Shown here one piece after another: positions 35,076-43,489 of a DNA stretch of 64,000 nucleotides. Numbering within the stretch: the stretch's first letter is position 1; each line of letters opens with the position of its first letter. A model generated the notes under the pieces. That model ran no database searches and was not told where the DNA came from. It saw only the letters and a program-made list of their open reading frames with translations. The DNA lies in the NCBI GenBank assembly GCA_021810505.1, contig JAJZIR010000013.1, positions 1 through 64,000 on the forward strand, written 5' to 3'. The position numbers and the translations under genes were made by a program. The stretch is from a bacterium. Lineage in GTDB: Bacteria; Deinococcota; Deinococci; Deinococcales; Deinococcaceae.

Positions 35076-36181
35076 GCCGGCTTCCAGGTCCAGCGGGCCT
35101 GGGTCACCTTGGCCAGGAAATCCCGGTTGAGGGTGACCCCGATGCCGGGTCCCTCCGGCAACGGCATCAAGCCGTTCTGAGCCTCCAGGGGCTGCTCGAC
35201 TAGGTCGGTGGTGAAGTAGCGGCTGGCTGAGCTGGTGTCGCCGGGCTTGCTGAAGCCCGGTAGGGTGGAGAGCTGCAGGTTGTGGGCGCGGCCCACCCCG
35301 GTCTCCAGCATCCCGCCGCACCACACCGGAATCCCGAAGGCCTGGGCGATGTCGTGGACCCGCCGCGCCTGCAGGTGGCCGCCGACCCGCCCCACCTTGA
35401 TGTTGATCACTCGTCCGGCGTCCAGTTGCAGCGCCTTGCGGGCGTCGGCGGGGGAGAGGACCGATTCGTCCAGGCAGATCGAGGTGCTGAGCTGCCCTTG
35501 CAGCTTGGCGTGGTCGACCAAATCGTCGTAGGCCAGCGGCTGCTCGATGTAGTCCAGGCCGAGCTGGTCGATACGCTGGAACAGCTGCAGATCGCTGACT
35601 TGATAGCTGGAATTGGCGTCCGCAGTGAGCACGGCTTCCGGGTGAGCGCCCCGCACCGCCTCGAGCACCTTGAGATCCCAGCCGGGCTTGATCTTGAGTT
35701 TGATCCGCCGGTAACCGAGCTCCAGGTGTCTGCCGACTATCTCCAGCGTCTGCGCGATGCTGCCCTGTATCCCCAGGGATACACCGACCGGGATATCTCT
35801 CCTGGTCCCTCCCAGCAGCTGCCAGAGCGGCAAGTCCAGCTGCCTGGCCCGTAAGTCCCACCAGGCCATCTCCACCATCGCCTTGGCCATGTGGTTGCCC
35901 CGGAAAGGGCGCAGGCAGGCTTGCAGGTCCTCCGGGCTCTCCAGGTCGCGCCCGGAGATGGCTGGCAGCAGCTGGTCACGCAGCAGTTGCAGGCTACCTT
36001 CGGTCCACTCCTCGCGGTAGACCGGCGAGGGTTCCATCACTCCCTCGCTGTAGCCTTCCACCCCCTCCGAGCGCAGGATCAGCAGGGGGGCCCACTTCTC
36101 CTGGCTGACTCCAAAGGAGGTCTCGAAGCGGAAGCGTAGCGGTAGTTTGGCCAGCAGGATCTCAGCTTCTTCGATGATCAT
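35072..36181 (-). CDS. N-acylamino-acid racemase / o-succinylbenzoate synthase (enolase superfamily)
   Basis: The 369-residue protein is an MLE-subgroup enolase. It has a capping domain, then K-L-K-I-K-P-G with the two catalytic-side Lys, the metal ligands D-A-N-S-S (Asp near 190), I-E-Q-P-L and C-L-D-E-S, and the second Lys in [14 protein letters not shown] and N-succinylamino-acid racemase activities occur in the same family and cannot be separated by sequence. The adjoining GNAT gene favours the racemase pathway for D- to L-amino acids. No other menaquinone gene is nearby. RBS GGGAG precedes the ATG. Confidence 0.85.
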   Translation of the reverse strand: MIIEEAEILLAKLPLRFRFETSFGVSQEKWAPLLILRSEGVEGYSEGVMEPSPVYREEWTEGSLQLLRDQLLPAISGRDLESPEDLQACLRPFRGNHMAKAMVEMAWWDLRARQLDLPLWQLLGGTRRDIPVGVSLGIQGSIAQTLEIVGRHLELGYRRIKLKIKPGWDLKVLEAVRGAHPEAVLTADANSSYQVSDLQLFQRIDQLGLDYIEQPLAYDDLVDHAKLQGQLSTSICLDESVLSPADARKALQLDAGRVINIKVGRVGGHLQARRVHDIAQAFGIPVWCGGMLETGVGRAHNLQLSTLPGFSKPGDTSSASRYFTTDLVEQPLEAQNGLMPLPEGPGIGVTLNRDFLAKVTQARWTWKPA

Positions 36182-36203
36182 CGCTCTCCCGTCCGTCCAG
36201 GCC

Positions 36204-36803
36204 TCAGCCGTTGTGGTCTTTCCAGTGACGGCCCAGGACGCTCGACGCCAGCATAACCGCTACCCTGGCCCCGTCCCCTGCGCTGACCACGGCGTGACCG
36301 GGTACCACCTTGGCGGCGACACCGCAGGCCCAGACCCTCGGGTGGCTGGTCCTCCCTTCGGCGCCGACTGCTAGGAAAGGACCGTCTTGCTCCAAGGCGA
36401 GCTGGCGGTAGAGCGGGCTGCCCTTGTGCGCAGCCATCACCAGGTGCTCTGCGACCACTTCCCTCCCCGCAGAGAGCTCCAGGGAGAAGCGGTCCCCCAG
36501 GTCCCTGGCTCGCTCGACGGTGGCCTCTAGGTAGAGTGCTCCGTGGGCGCTGGCCTGCCGGCGCATCCCGGCCAGCAGCTCGGCGCCGGTGATCCGCTCG
36601 ATCCCGGGGTAGTTGATGAGCCCCTGAACCTGGGCCAGCCGGGAGCCGCCGGCGTCGATCACCAGAGGGGATAGGCCGGCCCTAGCCAGGAAGAGGGCGC
36701 AGCCCAGGCCGGCAGGGCCAGCGCCGATGACGCAGACCTGGGTTACCTGGGCAGCTAGGCTGCGCGCACCGGAGGGGGGCAGGTTTTCGGGGTCCTGAGG
36801 CAT
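36204..36803 (-). CDS. Minimal FAD protein, thioredoxin-reductase-like without NADPH domain
   Basis: The start is ATG 36803 (TAGCAT ends 7 nt upstream), giving 199 residues. [12 protein letters not shown] (23-34) is the FAD fold and D-x-G-G near 51-53 continues it. The C-terminal block [10 protein letters not shown] and A-G-D-G-A-R-V-A (155-182) is the matching second FAD half. The middle region where TrxR has its NADPH domain and CxxC is missing: about 110 residues shorter than normal, with no redox cysteine pair. It is 22 bp upstream of the racemase on the same strand. Reaction unknown. Confidence 0.7.
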   Translation of the reverse strand: MPQDPENLPPSGARSLAAQVTQVCVIGAGPAGLGCALFLARAGLSPLVIDAGGSRLAQVQGLINYPGIERITGAELLAGMRRQASAHGALYLEATVERARDLGDRFSLELSAGREVVAEHLVMAAHKGSPLYRQLALEQDGPFLAVGAEGRTSHPRVWACGVAAKVVPGHAVVSAGDGARVAVMLASSVLGRHWKDHNG

Positions 36804-36810
36804 GGCCAGC

Positions 36811-36816
36811 ATGCTA
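36811..36816 (-). promoter_or_regulatory. -10 element TAGCAT, leaderless start of FAD protein gene
   Basis: TAGCAT on the minus strand ends 7 nt before ATG 36803. Confidence 0.45.
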
Positions 36817-36897
36817 GCACCCGCGGATGCCCGCTCTGGCCGCTCCCACCCTGGGTCAGCTCCCGGAGCACCGGGCAGGGTGACTGGCAACACTATG

Positions 36898-36922
36898 ATT
36901 ATCAGGAATGATTCCTGATAAT
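36898..36922. promoter_or_regulatory. Perfect 25-bp palindrome over the start of the VIT1-like gene
   Basis: Arms of 12 bp (left arm ATTATCAGGAAT) surround a single central G at 36910. The palindrome covers the ATG at 36908, overlaps the last two bases of TATGAT (36894-36899) and precedes a second ATG at 36929. Such long symmetric AT-rich sites near metal-transport genes are typical of Fur/DtxR/MntR-type regulators, but the sequence does not match a known consensus exactly. Confidence 0.7.
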
Positions 36923-37450
36923 AGGAGCATGACCGTACCTCTGACGGCGGAGCAGCAGGAACAGAAATTCATCTTGCAGATCGTTCAGCCCGCGCTGCTC
37001 GGCCTGATGGATGGCTCGGTATCGACCCTGGCGCCGCTCTTTGCGGCCGCTACCCTGACCGGTGTCCCGCACGATGCCTTCTTGGTCGGTTTGGCTGCCG
37101 CCCTAGGGGCCGGAATCAGCATGGGTTTGGCTGAGGCGCTCTCAGATGACGGCGTGGTCAGCGGGCGCGGCCACCCCTGGCTACGCGGCGCGATCACCGG
37201 GGGAGCTACGGTGCTCGGGGGCATGCTGCACACTCTGCCCTTCTTGATCCCCCGCCTCTCGGTGGCCTTGTCCCTCGCTTACGTGGTGGTGGCGTTCGAG
37301 CTGCTCGGCATCGCCTACATCCGCTACCACTTCATGCACACGCCGCTCGGAAAGACCGTGTTGCAGGTGATCGTCGGCGGAGGGATCGTCTTCGTCACCG
37401 GTATTTTGCTGGGCCGCCTGGGTATCACCCATCCTTTAGCTGGGGGTTGA
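36908..37450 (+). CDS. VIT1/MbfA-like metal transporter domain protein
   Basis: The protein has 180 residues from ATG 36908, 8 nt after TATGAT; an ATG at 36929 with AGGAG one base upstream is less likely. Three to five hydrophobic segments contain [30 protein letters not shown] and [10 protein letters not shown]. These match the C-terminal VIT1 (vacuolar iron transporter-like) part of MbfA. MbfA normally also has an N-terminal ferritin-like domain, which is missing here. It probably moves Fe2+ or Mn2+ out of the cytoplasm. The perfect 25-bp palindrome at its start points to metal-responsive repression. Confidence 0.78.
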   Translation: MIPDNRSMTVPLTAEQQEQKFILQIVQPALLGLMDGSVSTLAPLFAAATLTGVPHDAFLVGLAAALGAGISMGLAEALSDDGVVSGRGHPWLRGAITGGATVLGGMLHTLPFLIPRLSVALSLAYVVVAFELLGIAYIRYHFMHTPLGKTVLQVIVGGGIVFVTGILLGRLGITHPLAGG

Positions 37451-37534
37451 GCGCTCTCCTCATCGGCAGCGAATGCCGCGCGTGTTACCATGAGGCGCTG
37501 TGTTCCCGGACACAACGCCACCTGGGGGACAACA

Positions 37535-38575
37535 TTGAGATTTGCTGACGATATCGGAATCGACCTGGGAACGGCCACGTTCCTGATCTACATCAAGGGG
37601 CGCGGCTTGGTCCTGCAGGAACCGAGCGTGATCGCCATGGCCAGGGACACCAAGGAGGTCATGGCGGTCGGCGAGGAGGCCTACCGCATGCTCGGGCGCA
37701 CCCCGGGCAATATCGTGGCGGTGCGCCCGATCAAAGACGGGGTGATCGCCGACGACGCTCTGACCGAACAGATGATCACCCGATTCCTCAAAAAGGTGCA
37801 GACCGGCTATAACCGGCTGTTCGGGCTGCGGCCGCAGCTGATGATCGGTGTCCCCAGCGGGGTGACCGACGTGGAGCGCCGGGCAGTCCTGAGGGCAGCG
37901 ATCAACGCGTCGGCCAGGCGGGCTTACCTGATCGAAGAGCCGCTGGCTGCCGCTATCGGTGCCGGTCTGGCCATCGCTGAGCCGGTCGGCAGCATGGTCG
38001 TTGACGTAGGCGGGGGGTCTTCCGACATCGCCGTAATCAGCCTGGGAGGGATCGTGGTTTCCGAGTCGCTGAAGATCGCCGGAAACGAGTTCGACGAGGC
38101 GATCATCCGCTACGTTCGGCGCAAAGAGAACTTGATGATCGGGGACCGCACCGCCGAGGAGATCAAAATCAAGATCGGCGCTGCCTTGGTGCACCGCGAG
38201 GGGGATCAGCGCGTCGCCGAGATCCGGGGCCGGGATCTGATCAACGGCCTCCCCAAGACCATCGAGCTCACCACCGAGGACATCGTGGAGGCGCTGCAGG
38301 AACCGCTCAGCCGCATCGTCGAAGCGGTCAAGCGGGTCTTGGAGACCACTCCCCCTGAGCTGGTCAGCGACATCATCGATCGGGGTATCGTGATGACCGG
38401 GGGTGGGTCGCTGTTGCTCAACTTCGACGAGCTGGTCCGCCGCGCCACCGGGATCCCGGTGGCGGTCGCCGAAAACGCTGTCGAGGCGGTGGCGGTGGGG
38501 ACTGGGATGGCCCTGGAGATGATCCCGATCCTCAGGCACGGCTTGATCTCTAGCGACAACTACCTCAGGCGCTGA
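37535..38575 (+). CDS. mreB: Rod-shape-determining actin homologue MreB
   Basis: Translation most likely starts at TTG 37535 (346 residues, usual length). The ribosome site is CTGGGGGA 7-13 nt upstream, and the 15-residue extension to ATG 37490 is unlike MreB. Motifs are the phosphate 1 loop G-I-D-L-G-T-A-T, V-V-D-V-G-G-G-S-S-D-I-A-V (phosphate 2) and M-T-G-G-G-S-L-L-L-N-F (adenosine). TACCAT at 37486-37491 is a likely -10 with a leader of about 35 nt. It leads the operon mreB-fabZ-lptF/G-glycosyltransferase-deacetylase. mreC and mreD are absent. Confidence 0.94.
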   Translation: MRFADDIGIDLGTATFLIYIKGRGLVLQEPSVIAMARDTKEVMAVGEEAYRMLGRTPGNIVAVRPIKDGVIADDALTEQMITRFLKKVQTGYNRLFGLRPQLMIGVPSGVTDVERRAVLRAAINASARRAYLIEEPLAAAIGAGLAIAEPVGSMVVDVGGGSSDIAVISLGGIVVSESLKIAGNEFDEAIIRYVRRKENLMIGDRTAEEIKIKIGAALVHREGDQRVAEIRGRDLINGLPKTIELTTEDIVEALQEPLSRIVEAVKRVLETTPPELVSDIIDRGIVMTGGGSLLLNFDELVRRATGIPVAVAENAVEAVAVGTGMALEMIPILRHGLISSDNYLRR

Positions 38576-39006
38576 TGGAGGGAGTCCGCGATATCCGCCG
38601 CGTCCTGGACCAGCTGCCGCACCGCTACCCTTTCCTGCTGGTCGACCGGGTCATCTCCAACGACCAGGGGAAGGTGTGGGCGATCAAGAACGTCACCTTC
38701 AACGAACCTTTCTTCCACGGTCACTTTCCCGGCCAGCCGGTCATGCCCGGCGTCCTGATCCTGGAGGCGCTGGCGCAGGCCAGCATCTTCTTGCTCCAGG
38801 ACCAGATCAACCCCGGCCAGGTGGTCTATCTGGCCGGAATCGAACACGCCCGTTTCCGCAGGCAGGTGGTCCCTGGTGACCGCCTGGACCTGCACGCTGA
38901 GATGGTCTACTTCCGGCGAGGGGTTGGCCGCGGCAGCGCCTTCGCGGAGGTCGACGGGGAGCGGGCTGCTGAGGCAGACATCCTCTTTTCGGTGGGGCAT
39001 GAATGA
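38575..39006 (+). CDS. fabZ: (3R)-hydroxyacyl-ACP dehydratase FabZ
   Basis: The 143-residue hot-dog protein starts at an ATG sharing its A with the mreB stop. It has L-P-H-R-Y-P-F-L-L-V-D-R-V and the active-site F-F-H-G-H-F-P-G-Q-P-V-M-P-G-V-L-I-L-E-A-L-A-Q, with the catalytic His and Glu. It dehydrates beta-hydroxyacyl-ACP in fatty acid elongation. Normal length. The stop overlaps the next gene by 8 bp. Confidence 0.96.
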   Translation: MEGVRDIRRVLDQLPHRYPFLLVDRVISNDQGKVWAIKNVTFNEPFFHGHFPGQPVMPGVLILEALAQASIFLLQDQINPGQVVYLAGIEHARFRRQVVPGDRLDLHAEMVYFRRGVGRGSAFAEVDGERAAEADILFSVGHE

Positions 39007-40198
39007 AACCTCTGCCCGGGGGCGCCTGAGGGCTGGCCTGGAGGTCAGGCTGCTCTTCCGCCGCCTGACCGGGTACATCATCAGGGAGATCTTGCCCCCA
39101 TTCCTGCTGGGGATCGTGCTCTACGCAGCGGTGATCCTGTTCGGCTACTTCTACGTCAGCAGCCGCTATCTGACCAAGGTGCCCATCGCTTTGGTGGCTG
39201 AGTGGCTGCTCTACCAGGTCCCTGGGACGCTGATCAAGGTCTTCCCGATGGCGGTGGTGCTGATGGTGGTGGTCAGCTTCGGGCGCTTGGCAGTCCAGCA
39301 GGAGACCGTCGCCATCCAGTCCGGTGGGATCTCGTTGCTCCGGGCGGCCCGGCCAGTTCTGTGGTTGGCGGCCCTGATCTCGGTCGTCGCCCTGCTGCTC
39401 ACCCAGTACGTGGTGCCCTACAGCAACGTGGAGACCCGCAGCCTCTACTGGGATCAGCTCACCACCAACCACGCCGGCCTCTACCGCCTTGCCGACAGCG
39501 TGGTCTCCTTGGGACACGGTCTCGACCTGTACTTCCAGAAGTACGACTTCAAGACCAACCAGATGGAGAACGTCCGCATCCAGCAGTTCCAGGGGCCAGT
39601 GGAGACCCTGGTGCTGGCCCGGCGGGGCAGTTACCAGGGCAATACCTTGACCCTGCTGGGCTACCAGATCTACCAGATGGACGATTCCAAGATCGTCGCC
39701 CTGCAGAACTTGCCGGCCTCGGCCTCGGCCTCCGAGATCCGAGAGGCGCTCAGAAAGGTTTTCCTGGGAGCTAGCTTAGCCCCCAGCTCCTCTGCCCCCC
39801 TCAACATCCAGGTGCAGATGTCCAGAGCCCAGGCGTTAGCCACCTACGCCGACCCCATCGCCGCCAACACCAGCTCGATCGGCCACTCCTTCCGGCGGAT
39901 GTACGACGCCCGCCTCTCCAGGCTCCAGCGGCTGCAGGCCAGGGTCGACTTCAATAGCCAGTTGGCCCTGCCGCTGGCCAACCTGGTCCTGGTCCTAGTC
40001 AGCCTCCCCTTCGCTCTGCGCTACGGCCGGTCGACCGGCCTCTCTTTGGGGATCTCGGTGATCCTGGCTGTGGGATACTATCTGCTGTACTTTCTAGGCC
40101 AGTCCCTGGCTGGCCTAGGGGTGGTTCCGGCGGCGGTAGGCGTGTGGGCAGCGGACGCCGTCTTCGCCGCGGTCGGTCTGCGGATGCTGAGGAGCTGA
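38999..40198 (+). CDS. LptF/LptG-family (YjgP/YjgQ) export permease
   Basis: The 399-residue protein starts at ATG 38999 inside fabZ. It has about six membrane helices (two near 20-75, one near 100-125, three near 310-395), separated by a large extracytoplasmic domain (about 130-300), the LptF/G arrangement. Conserved parts include L-T-G-Y-I-I-R-E-I-L, Q-E-T-V-A-I-Q-S-G-G-I-S-L-L-R and the C-terminal L-P-L-A-N-L-V-L-V-L. In LPS-bearing bacteria LptFG with LptB extracts LPS; in Deinococcota the substrate is unknown. Next to a lipid glycosyltransferase it may export a glycolipid. Confidence 0.85.
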   Translation: MNETSARGRLRAGLEVRLLFRRLTGYIIREILPPFLLGIVLYAAVILFGYFYVSSRYLTKVPIALVAEWLLYQVPGTLIKVFPMAVVLMVVVSFGRLAVQQETVAIQSGGISLLRAARPVLWLAALISVVALLLTQYVVPYSNVETRSLYWDQLTTNHAGLYRLADSVVSLGHGLDLYFQKYDFKTNQMENVRIQQFQGPVETLVLARRGSYQGNTLTLLGYQIYQMDDSKIVALQNLPASASASEIREALRKVFLGASLAPSSSAPLNIQVQMSRAQALATYADPIAANTSSIGHSFRRMYDARLSRLQRLQARVDFNSQLALPLANLVLVLVSLPFALRYGRSTGLSLGISVILAVGYYLLYFLGQSLAGLGVVPAAVGVWAADAVFAAVGLRMLRS

Positions 40199-40204
40199 TC
40201 GTCG

Positions 40205-41368
40205 TTGATTCGAGCGCTTATGTTGTCGGCTTCCTTGGGTGGGGGGCATGCCATGGCCAACGAAGCCCTGGCCGCGGCCCTCAAGGCGGCCGATCCCCAG
40301 GCTGAGGTGCACTTCAGCGACTACCTCGCCTACCTCAACTGGATCCAACGGGGAGTGGTGCAGTGGCCTTATCTGGCCTGGTTGCGCTGGTATCCTTCGG
40401 GGTACCGCTGGTTTTACCGCTGGACCAACCGTCCAGGGGAGCCCCAGGTGATCACCAACTCCTTCTCCTGGGCCGGCGCCGCCCGGATGGAGCGCGATCT
40501 CGCTCGCCTGCGCCCCAACCTGGTGGTGAGCTCCTTCATCGCTCCAGTCTCCCTGGCCGGAGCGGTGCGCGAGCGCCGCAGCAAGAGTTTTTTCAATGCC
40601 CTGATCGTGACCGACTACGAGGCGCATCGCCACTGGGCTAGGCCAGAAGCCGATCTCTTCCTGGTCGCCACCGATCAGGTGAAGAGCGAGCTGGTCGCCC
40701 TGGGTATGGACGCGGCCAAGATCGCGGTGACTGGGATCCCGATCAGCCCTCGCTACGCCGATCTGGCCCAGCACAAGGAGACCAAGGCCGAGCTGAGGCT
40801 CCGGCTCGGCCTGGAGCCGGATATCCCGGTTATCCTGCTGTCCGCTGGCGCCAAGGGGATCTATCACTCGTATGACCGGGTGGTGGACCTGCTCAGCCAT
40901 TTGCCGCTCCCCGTCCAGGTGCTGCTGCTGGCCGGGAGCGAGGCCAGCGCCGGCCCGGTGCAGACCGGGCCGGTTCGGCTACACCGCTACGGCTTCACCG
41001 AGCTGTTTCCCGAATTCCTAGCGGCAAGCGACCTGGTGCTGGGCAAGGCTGGGGGTCTCACCGTCTCTGAGGCCTGCTCGCTGGGGATTCCCATGCTGAT
41101 CTACGATCCGATTCCCGGTCAGGAAGAGGGGAACGCCGCGTTCCTGGAAAAGGTGGGGGCGGCGATCTGGCCCAGGAACCTCCCCACGCTCAGGGCCCAA
41201 CTGCTGGCCCTGTTGGGTTCGCCGGAGCGTTTGGCCCAGATGGCTGAGGCGGCGCGTTCCCTGGGGCGGCCCCAGGCGGCTAGCGAGGCAGCTAAGCTCC
41301 TGGTGGTCGCTGTGGAGGGACTTTCCAGCCAGAAGACCCCGCAGCGCATCCTGGAAGGAGGTGTCTGA
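40205..41368 (+). CDS. GT28 glycosyltransferase, MGDG-synthase-like
   Basis: This 387-residue protein begins with TTG 40205. The N-terminus R-A-L-M-L-S-A-S-L-G-G-G-H-A-M-A-N-E-A-L matches MGDG synthase/processive diacylglycerol glycosyltransferase (GT28). The D-Y-E-A-H-R-H-W stretch, and the C-terminal donor-site G-K-A-G-G-L-T-V-S-E-A with Y-D-P-I-P-G-Q-E-E-G-N, support this. It uses UDP-glucose or UDP-galactose with diacylglycerol or a similar lipid at the inner membrane face. The next gene's ATG overlaps its stop by one base. Confidence 0.9.
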   Translation: MIRALMLSASLGGGHAMANEALAAALKAADPQAEVHFSDYLAYLNWIQRGVVQWPYLAWLRWYPSGYRWFYRWTNRPGEPQVITNSFSWAGAARMERDLARLRPNLVVSSFIAPVSLAGAVRERRSKSFFNALIVTDYEAHRHWARPEADLFLVATDQVKSELVALGMDAAKIAVTGIPISPRYADLAQHKETKAELRLRLGLEPDIPVILLSAGAKGIYHSYDRVVDLLSHLPLPVQVLLLAGSEASAGPVQTGPVRLHRYGFTELFPEFLAASDLVLGKAGGLTVSEACSLGIPMLIYDPIPGQEEGNAAFLEKVGAAIWPRNLPTLRAQLLALLGSPERLAQMAEAARSLGRPQAASEAAKLLVVAVEGLSSQKTPQRILEGGV

Positions 41369-42636
41369 TGAAGCGGAACTGGAGGTGGCTGGGTATAGGG
41401 GCGGCCGGCGGGTTGGCGGTCTACTACTTGGTCCCCTATCTAGGCATGCAGCTGGCCAACTTCGGAGTGGTGCGGCAATCCAGCGGCGCCTTGCCTGAGA
41501 TGGGCCTGACCTTTGACGACGGCCCGGATCCAGCCTGCACGCCGGCTATCCTGGATGCCCTGAGGGCCCACGGAGCCCATGCCACCTTCTTCGTGGTGGG
41601 GGAGCGGGCTTTGGCTTACCCCGAGCTGATCGCCAGGATTCAGAGAGAAGGTCACGAGCTGGCCAGCCACGGTATGCACCACCGCCACGCTTGGCTTCGG
41701 TCCCCTTGGGCGGTAGCCGCTGACCTGAGGGCCAGCGTGGCGACCTTGCAGCGGCTAGCCAGCCTGCGCCCTACCTTTTTCCGCCCTCCGCACGGGGGCT
41801 ACACTGCGGCGACTTGGTGGGTGCTGCGCAGGGAGCGGTTGACCGCCGCGCACTGGAGCCTGGAGGCCCACGATTGGCACAGGGAATTTCTCCCTGAAGA
41901 CGTGGTGGAGCGGGTGCTCTACCACGCTGAGCCTGGCCGGGTAGTGGTGATGCACGACGGCGGGCCCGGAGGACCGGTTACCGCCAAGATCCTGCCCCAG
42001 CTCTTAGAGGAGCTCTCGGGCCGCGGCTACCAGATCAAGCCCCTGGGGCAACTCCACGGTCTTCAAGCTTCCAGTCCCCGGGGTGTGCTCCGGCGGATCT
42101 GGGAGCTGATCGTCGACGATACCTTCGATCGGATCAACGACGTAGACTTCCTGACCGAGCCGGCCTATGGGATGTTTCGCTTGGCCAGGTCCCGCTTCAG
42201 CGGGCCGGCGGTGACGCTGAGCGACGGCAGGGTGGTGCGCCCCGGAGACTCGGTCGCCGAGCTACACGTTCACAGCCGCAGGCTGGTCGCGGCGGTTAGG
42301 CACAACCCGGTGCGGGCCTTCCGGATGGTCCGGCAATCCATCACCGACGTCGCGAGGATGATGCGGGACAACCCCAAGTACCGCGACGCCCCGCTGCTCT
42401 TCGCGGTGACTCCCTTCCACGACCTGGTCGACCTCTTGGGTTTCCAGGTCAGGGACTTGGATAGCCGGGTCTTCTACTTGCGCATGCAGGCCTTTACCGT
42501 CTACCTGCGTTGGCTCTATGCCTCGCCCGCTTCCCGGAAGCCGACCCATCCCAAGATGATCTACATCGAGCGGGACCAGCTGCTCAGCCGCTATTTATCG
42601 GCAGAGGTCCCCGAGGCAGTGACCAGCGGCAACTAG
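41368..42636 (+). CDS. NodB polysaccharide deacetylase with C-terminal extension
   Basis: The 422-residue protein has an N-terminal membrane anchor (about 8-28), then a NodB domain (about 45-230). Motifs are L-T-F-D-D-G-P-D-P (metal Asp), S-H-G-M-H-H-R-H (metal His pair), R-P-P-H-G and M-H-D-G-G. Residues 240-415 form a separate domain with F-D-R-I-N-D-V-D-F and Y-L-R-W-L-Y-A-S. This part resembles the YkoP-type family by position and content, but the assignment is tentative. It probably deacetylates an envelope glycan or glycolipid made with the adjacent glycosyltransferase. Confidence 0.82.
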   Translation: MKRNWRWLGIGAAGGLAVYYLVPYLGMQLANFGVVRQSSGALPEMGLTFDDGPDPACTPAILDALRAHGAHATFFVVGERALAYPELIARIQREGHELASHGMHHRHAWLRSPWAVAADLRASVATLQRLASLRPTFFRPPHGGYTAATWWVLRRERLTAAHWSLEAHDWHREFLPEDVVERVLYHAEPGRVVVMHDGGPGGPVTAKILPQLLEELSGRGYQIKPLGQLHGLQASSPRGVLRRIWELIVDDTFDRINDVDFLTEPAYGMFRLARSRFSGPAVTLSDGRVVRPGDSVAELHVHSRRLVAAVRHNPVRAFRMVRQSITDVARMMRDNPKYRDAPLLFAVTPFHDLVDLLGFQVRDLDSRVFYLRMQAFTVYLRWLYASPASRKPTHPKMIYIERDQLLSRYLSAEVPEAVTSGN

Positions 42637-42642
42637 CTCGGT

Positions 42643-43425
42643 TCAATCCAGCCGCAAGGTTCCCTCCAAGACGGTGCAGGCCTGTCCGGAGAGCAGGACC
42701 CGGTCCCCTTGCAGCTCACAGCCCACCTCGCCGCCACGCCGGGAGGCCTGGAAACCCTTGAGAGCGGTTTTGCCTAATCTAGCCGCCCAGTAGGGGGCTA
42801 GCTGGCAGTGCGCGGAGCCGGTGACCGGGTCTTCGGGAACCCCCAACTTGGGTGCGAAGAAACGGCTGATGAAGTCGGTCTCTTCTCCCGGGGCGGTGAC
42901 GCAGACACCGCGGTAGCCCAGGCTGGCCAGCTTGGATAGGTCGGGTACCAGCGCGCGCACCGAGGGCGCGTCGGGGAAGACCGCCAGGTAATCGCTGGCT
43001 ACCAGGACCTCATCGGGGAGGCGCCCGAGTCCCTGGAGCAGAGCTTCGGGTGGGGCGCAGGGCTTAGGCAGCTCCGCTGGGAAATCCATGACCAAGAGCT
43101 CCCCGCGCAACACCACCCCTAGCCTGCCGCTGCGGGTCTGGAATTCCACTGCCCCCGCTACCAGCTGCAGCTCCCTGAGGAGGACGTGGGCGGTCGCCAG
43201 CGTGGCGTGGCCGCACAGGTCCACCTCGGCGACCGGCGTGAACCAGCGCAGCTCGAAGCCTTGCCCGGACTGGACGAAGAACGCTGTTTCCGCCAGATTG
43301 TTCTCTTCGGCGATGGCCTGGAGGGTGAAGTCCGGGAGCCAGCTGTCCAGCCAGCAGACAGCGGCAGGGTTACCTGAGAAAGGCTGGCACGCGAAGGCGT
43401 CGACTTGATACCAGGGAATTCGCAC
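42643..43425 (-). CDS. PhzF family isomerase
   Basis: The 260-residue protein starts at GTG after a GAAGGAG site. It shows the PhzF two-fold fold: Q-V-D-A-F-A-C-Q-P-F-S-G-N-P-A-A-V, N-N-L-A-E-T-A-F-F (catalytic Glu), D-L-C-G-H-A-T-L-A-T-A and P-E-D-P-V-T-G-S-A-H. Family members isomerise small acids; the substrate is not known. The gene converges on the deacetylase. No phenazine or related cluster is present. Confidence 0.9.
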   Translation of the reverse strand: MRIPWYQVDAFACQPFSGNPAAVCWLDSWLPDFTLQAIAEENNLAETAFFVQSGQGFELRWFTPVAEVDLCGHATLATAHVLLRELQLVAGAVEFQTRSGRLGVVLRGELLVMDFPAELPKPCAPPEALLQGLGRLPDEVLVASDYLAVFPDAPSVRALVPDLSKLASLGYRGVCVTAPGEETDFISRFFAPKLGVPEDPVTGSAHCQLAPYWAARLGKTALKGFQASRRGGEVGCELQGDRVLLSGQACTVLEGTLRLD

Positions 43426-43489
43426 AGTTCTCCTTCCGGGAAGGCTGCGGCTTCCGGTGGGCCCACCGGGCAGCCCGAAGGGCCGTCTG

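Noticed and set aside
34326-35861. A 511-codon open frame on the minus strand
   Set aside because: Only its last 249 codons (from TTG 35075) form a protein; the rest is antisense-frame noise inside the racemase gene.
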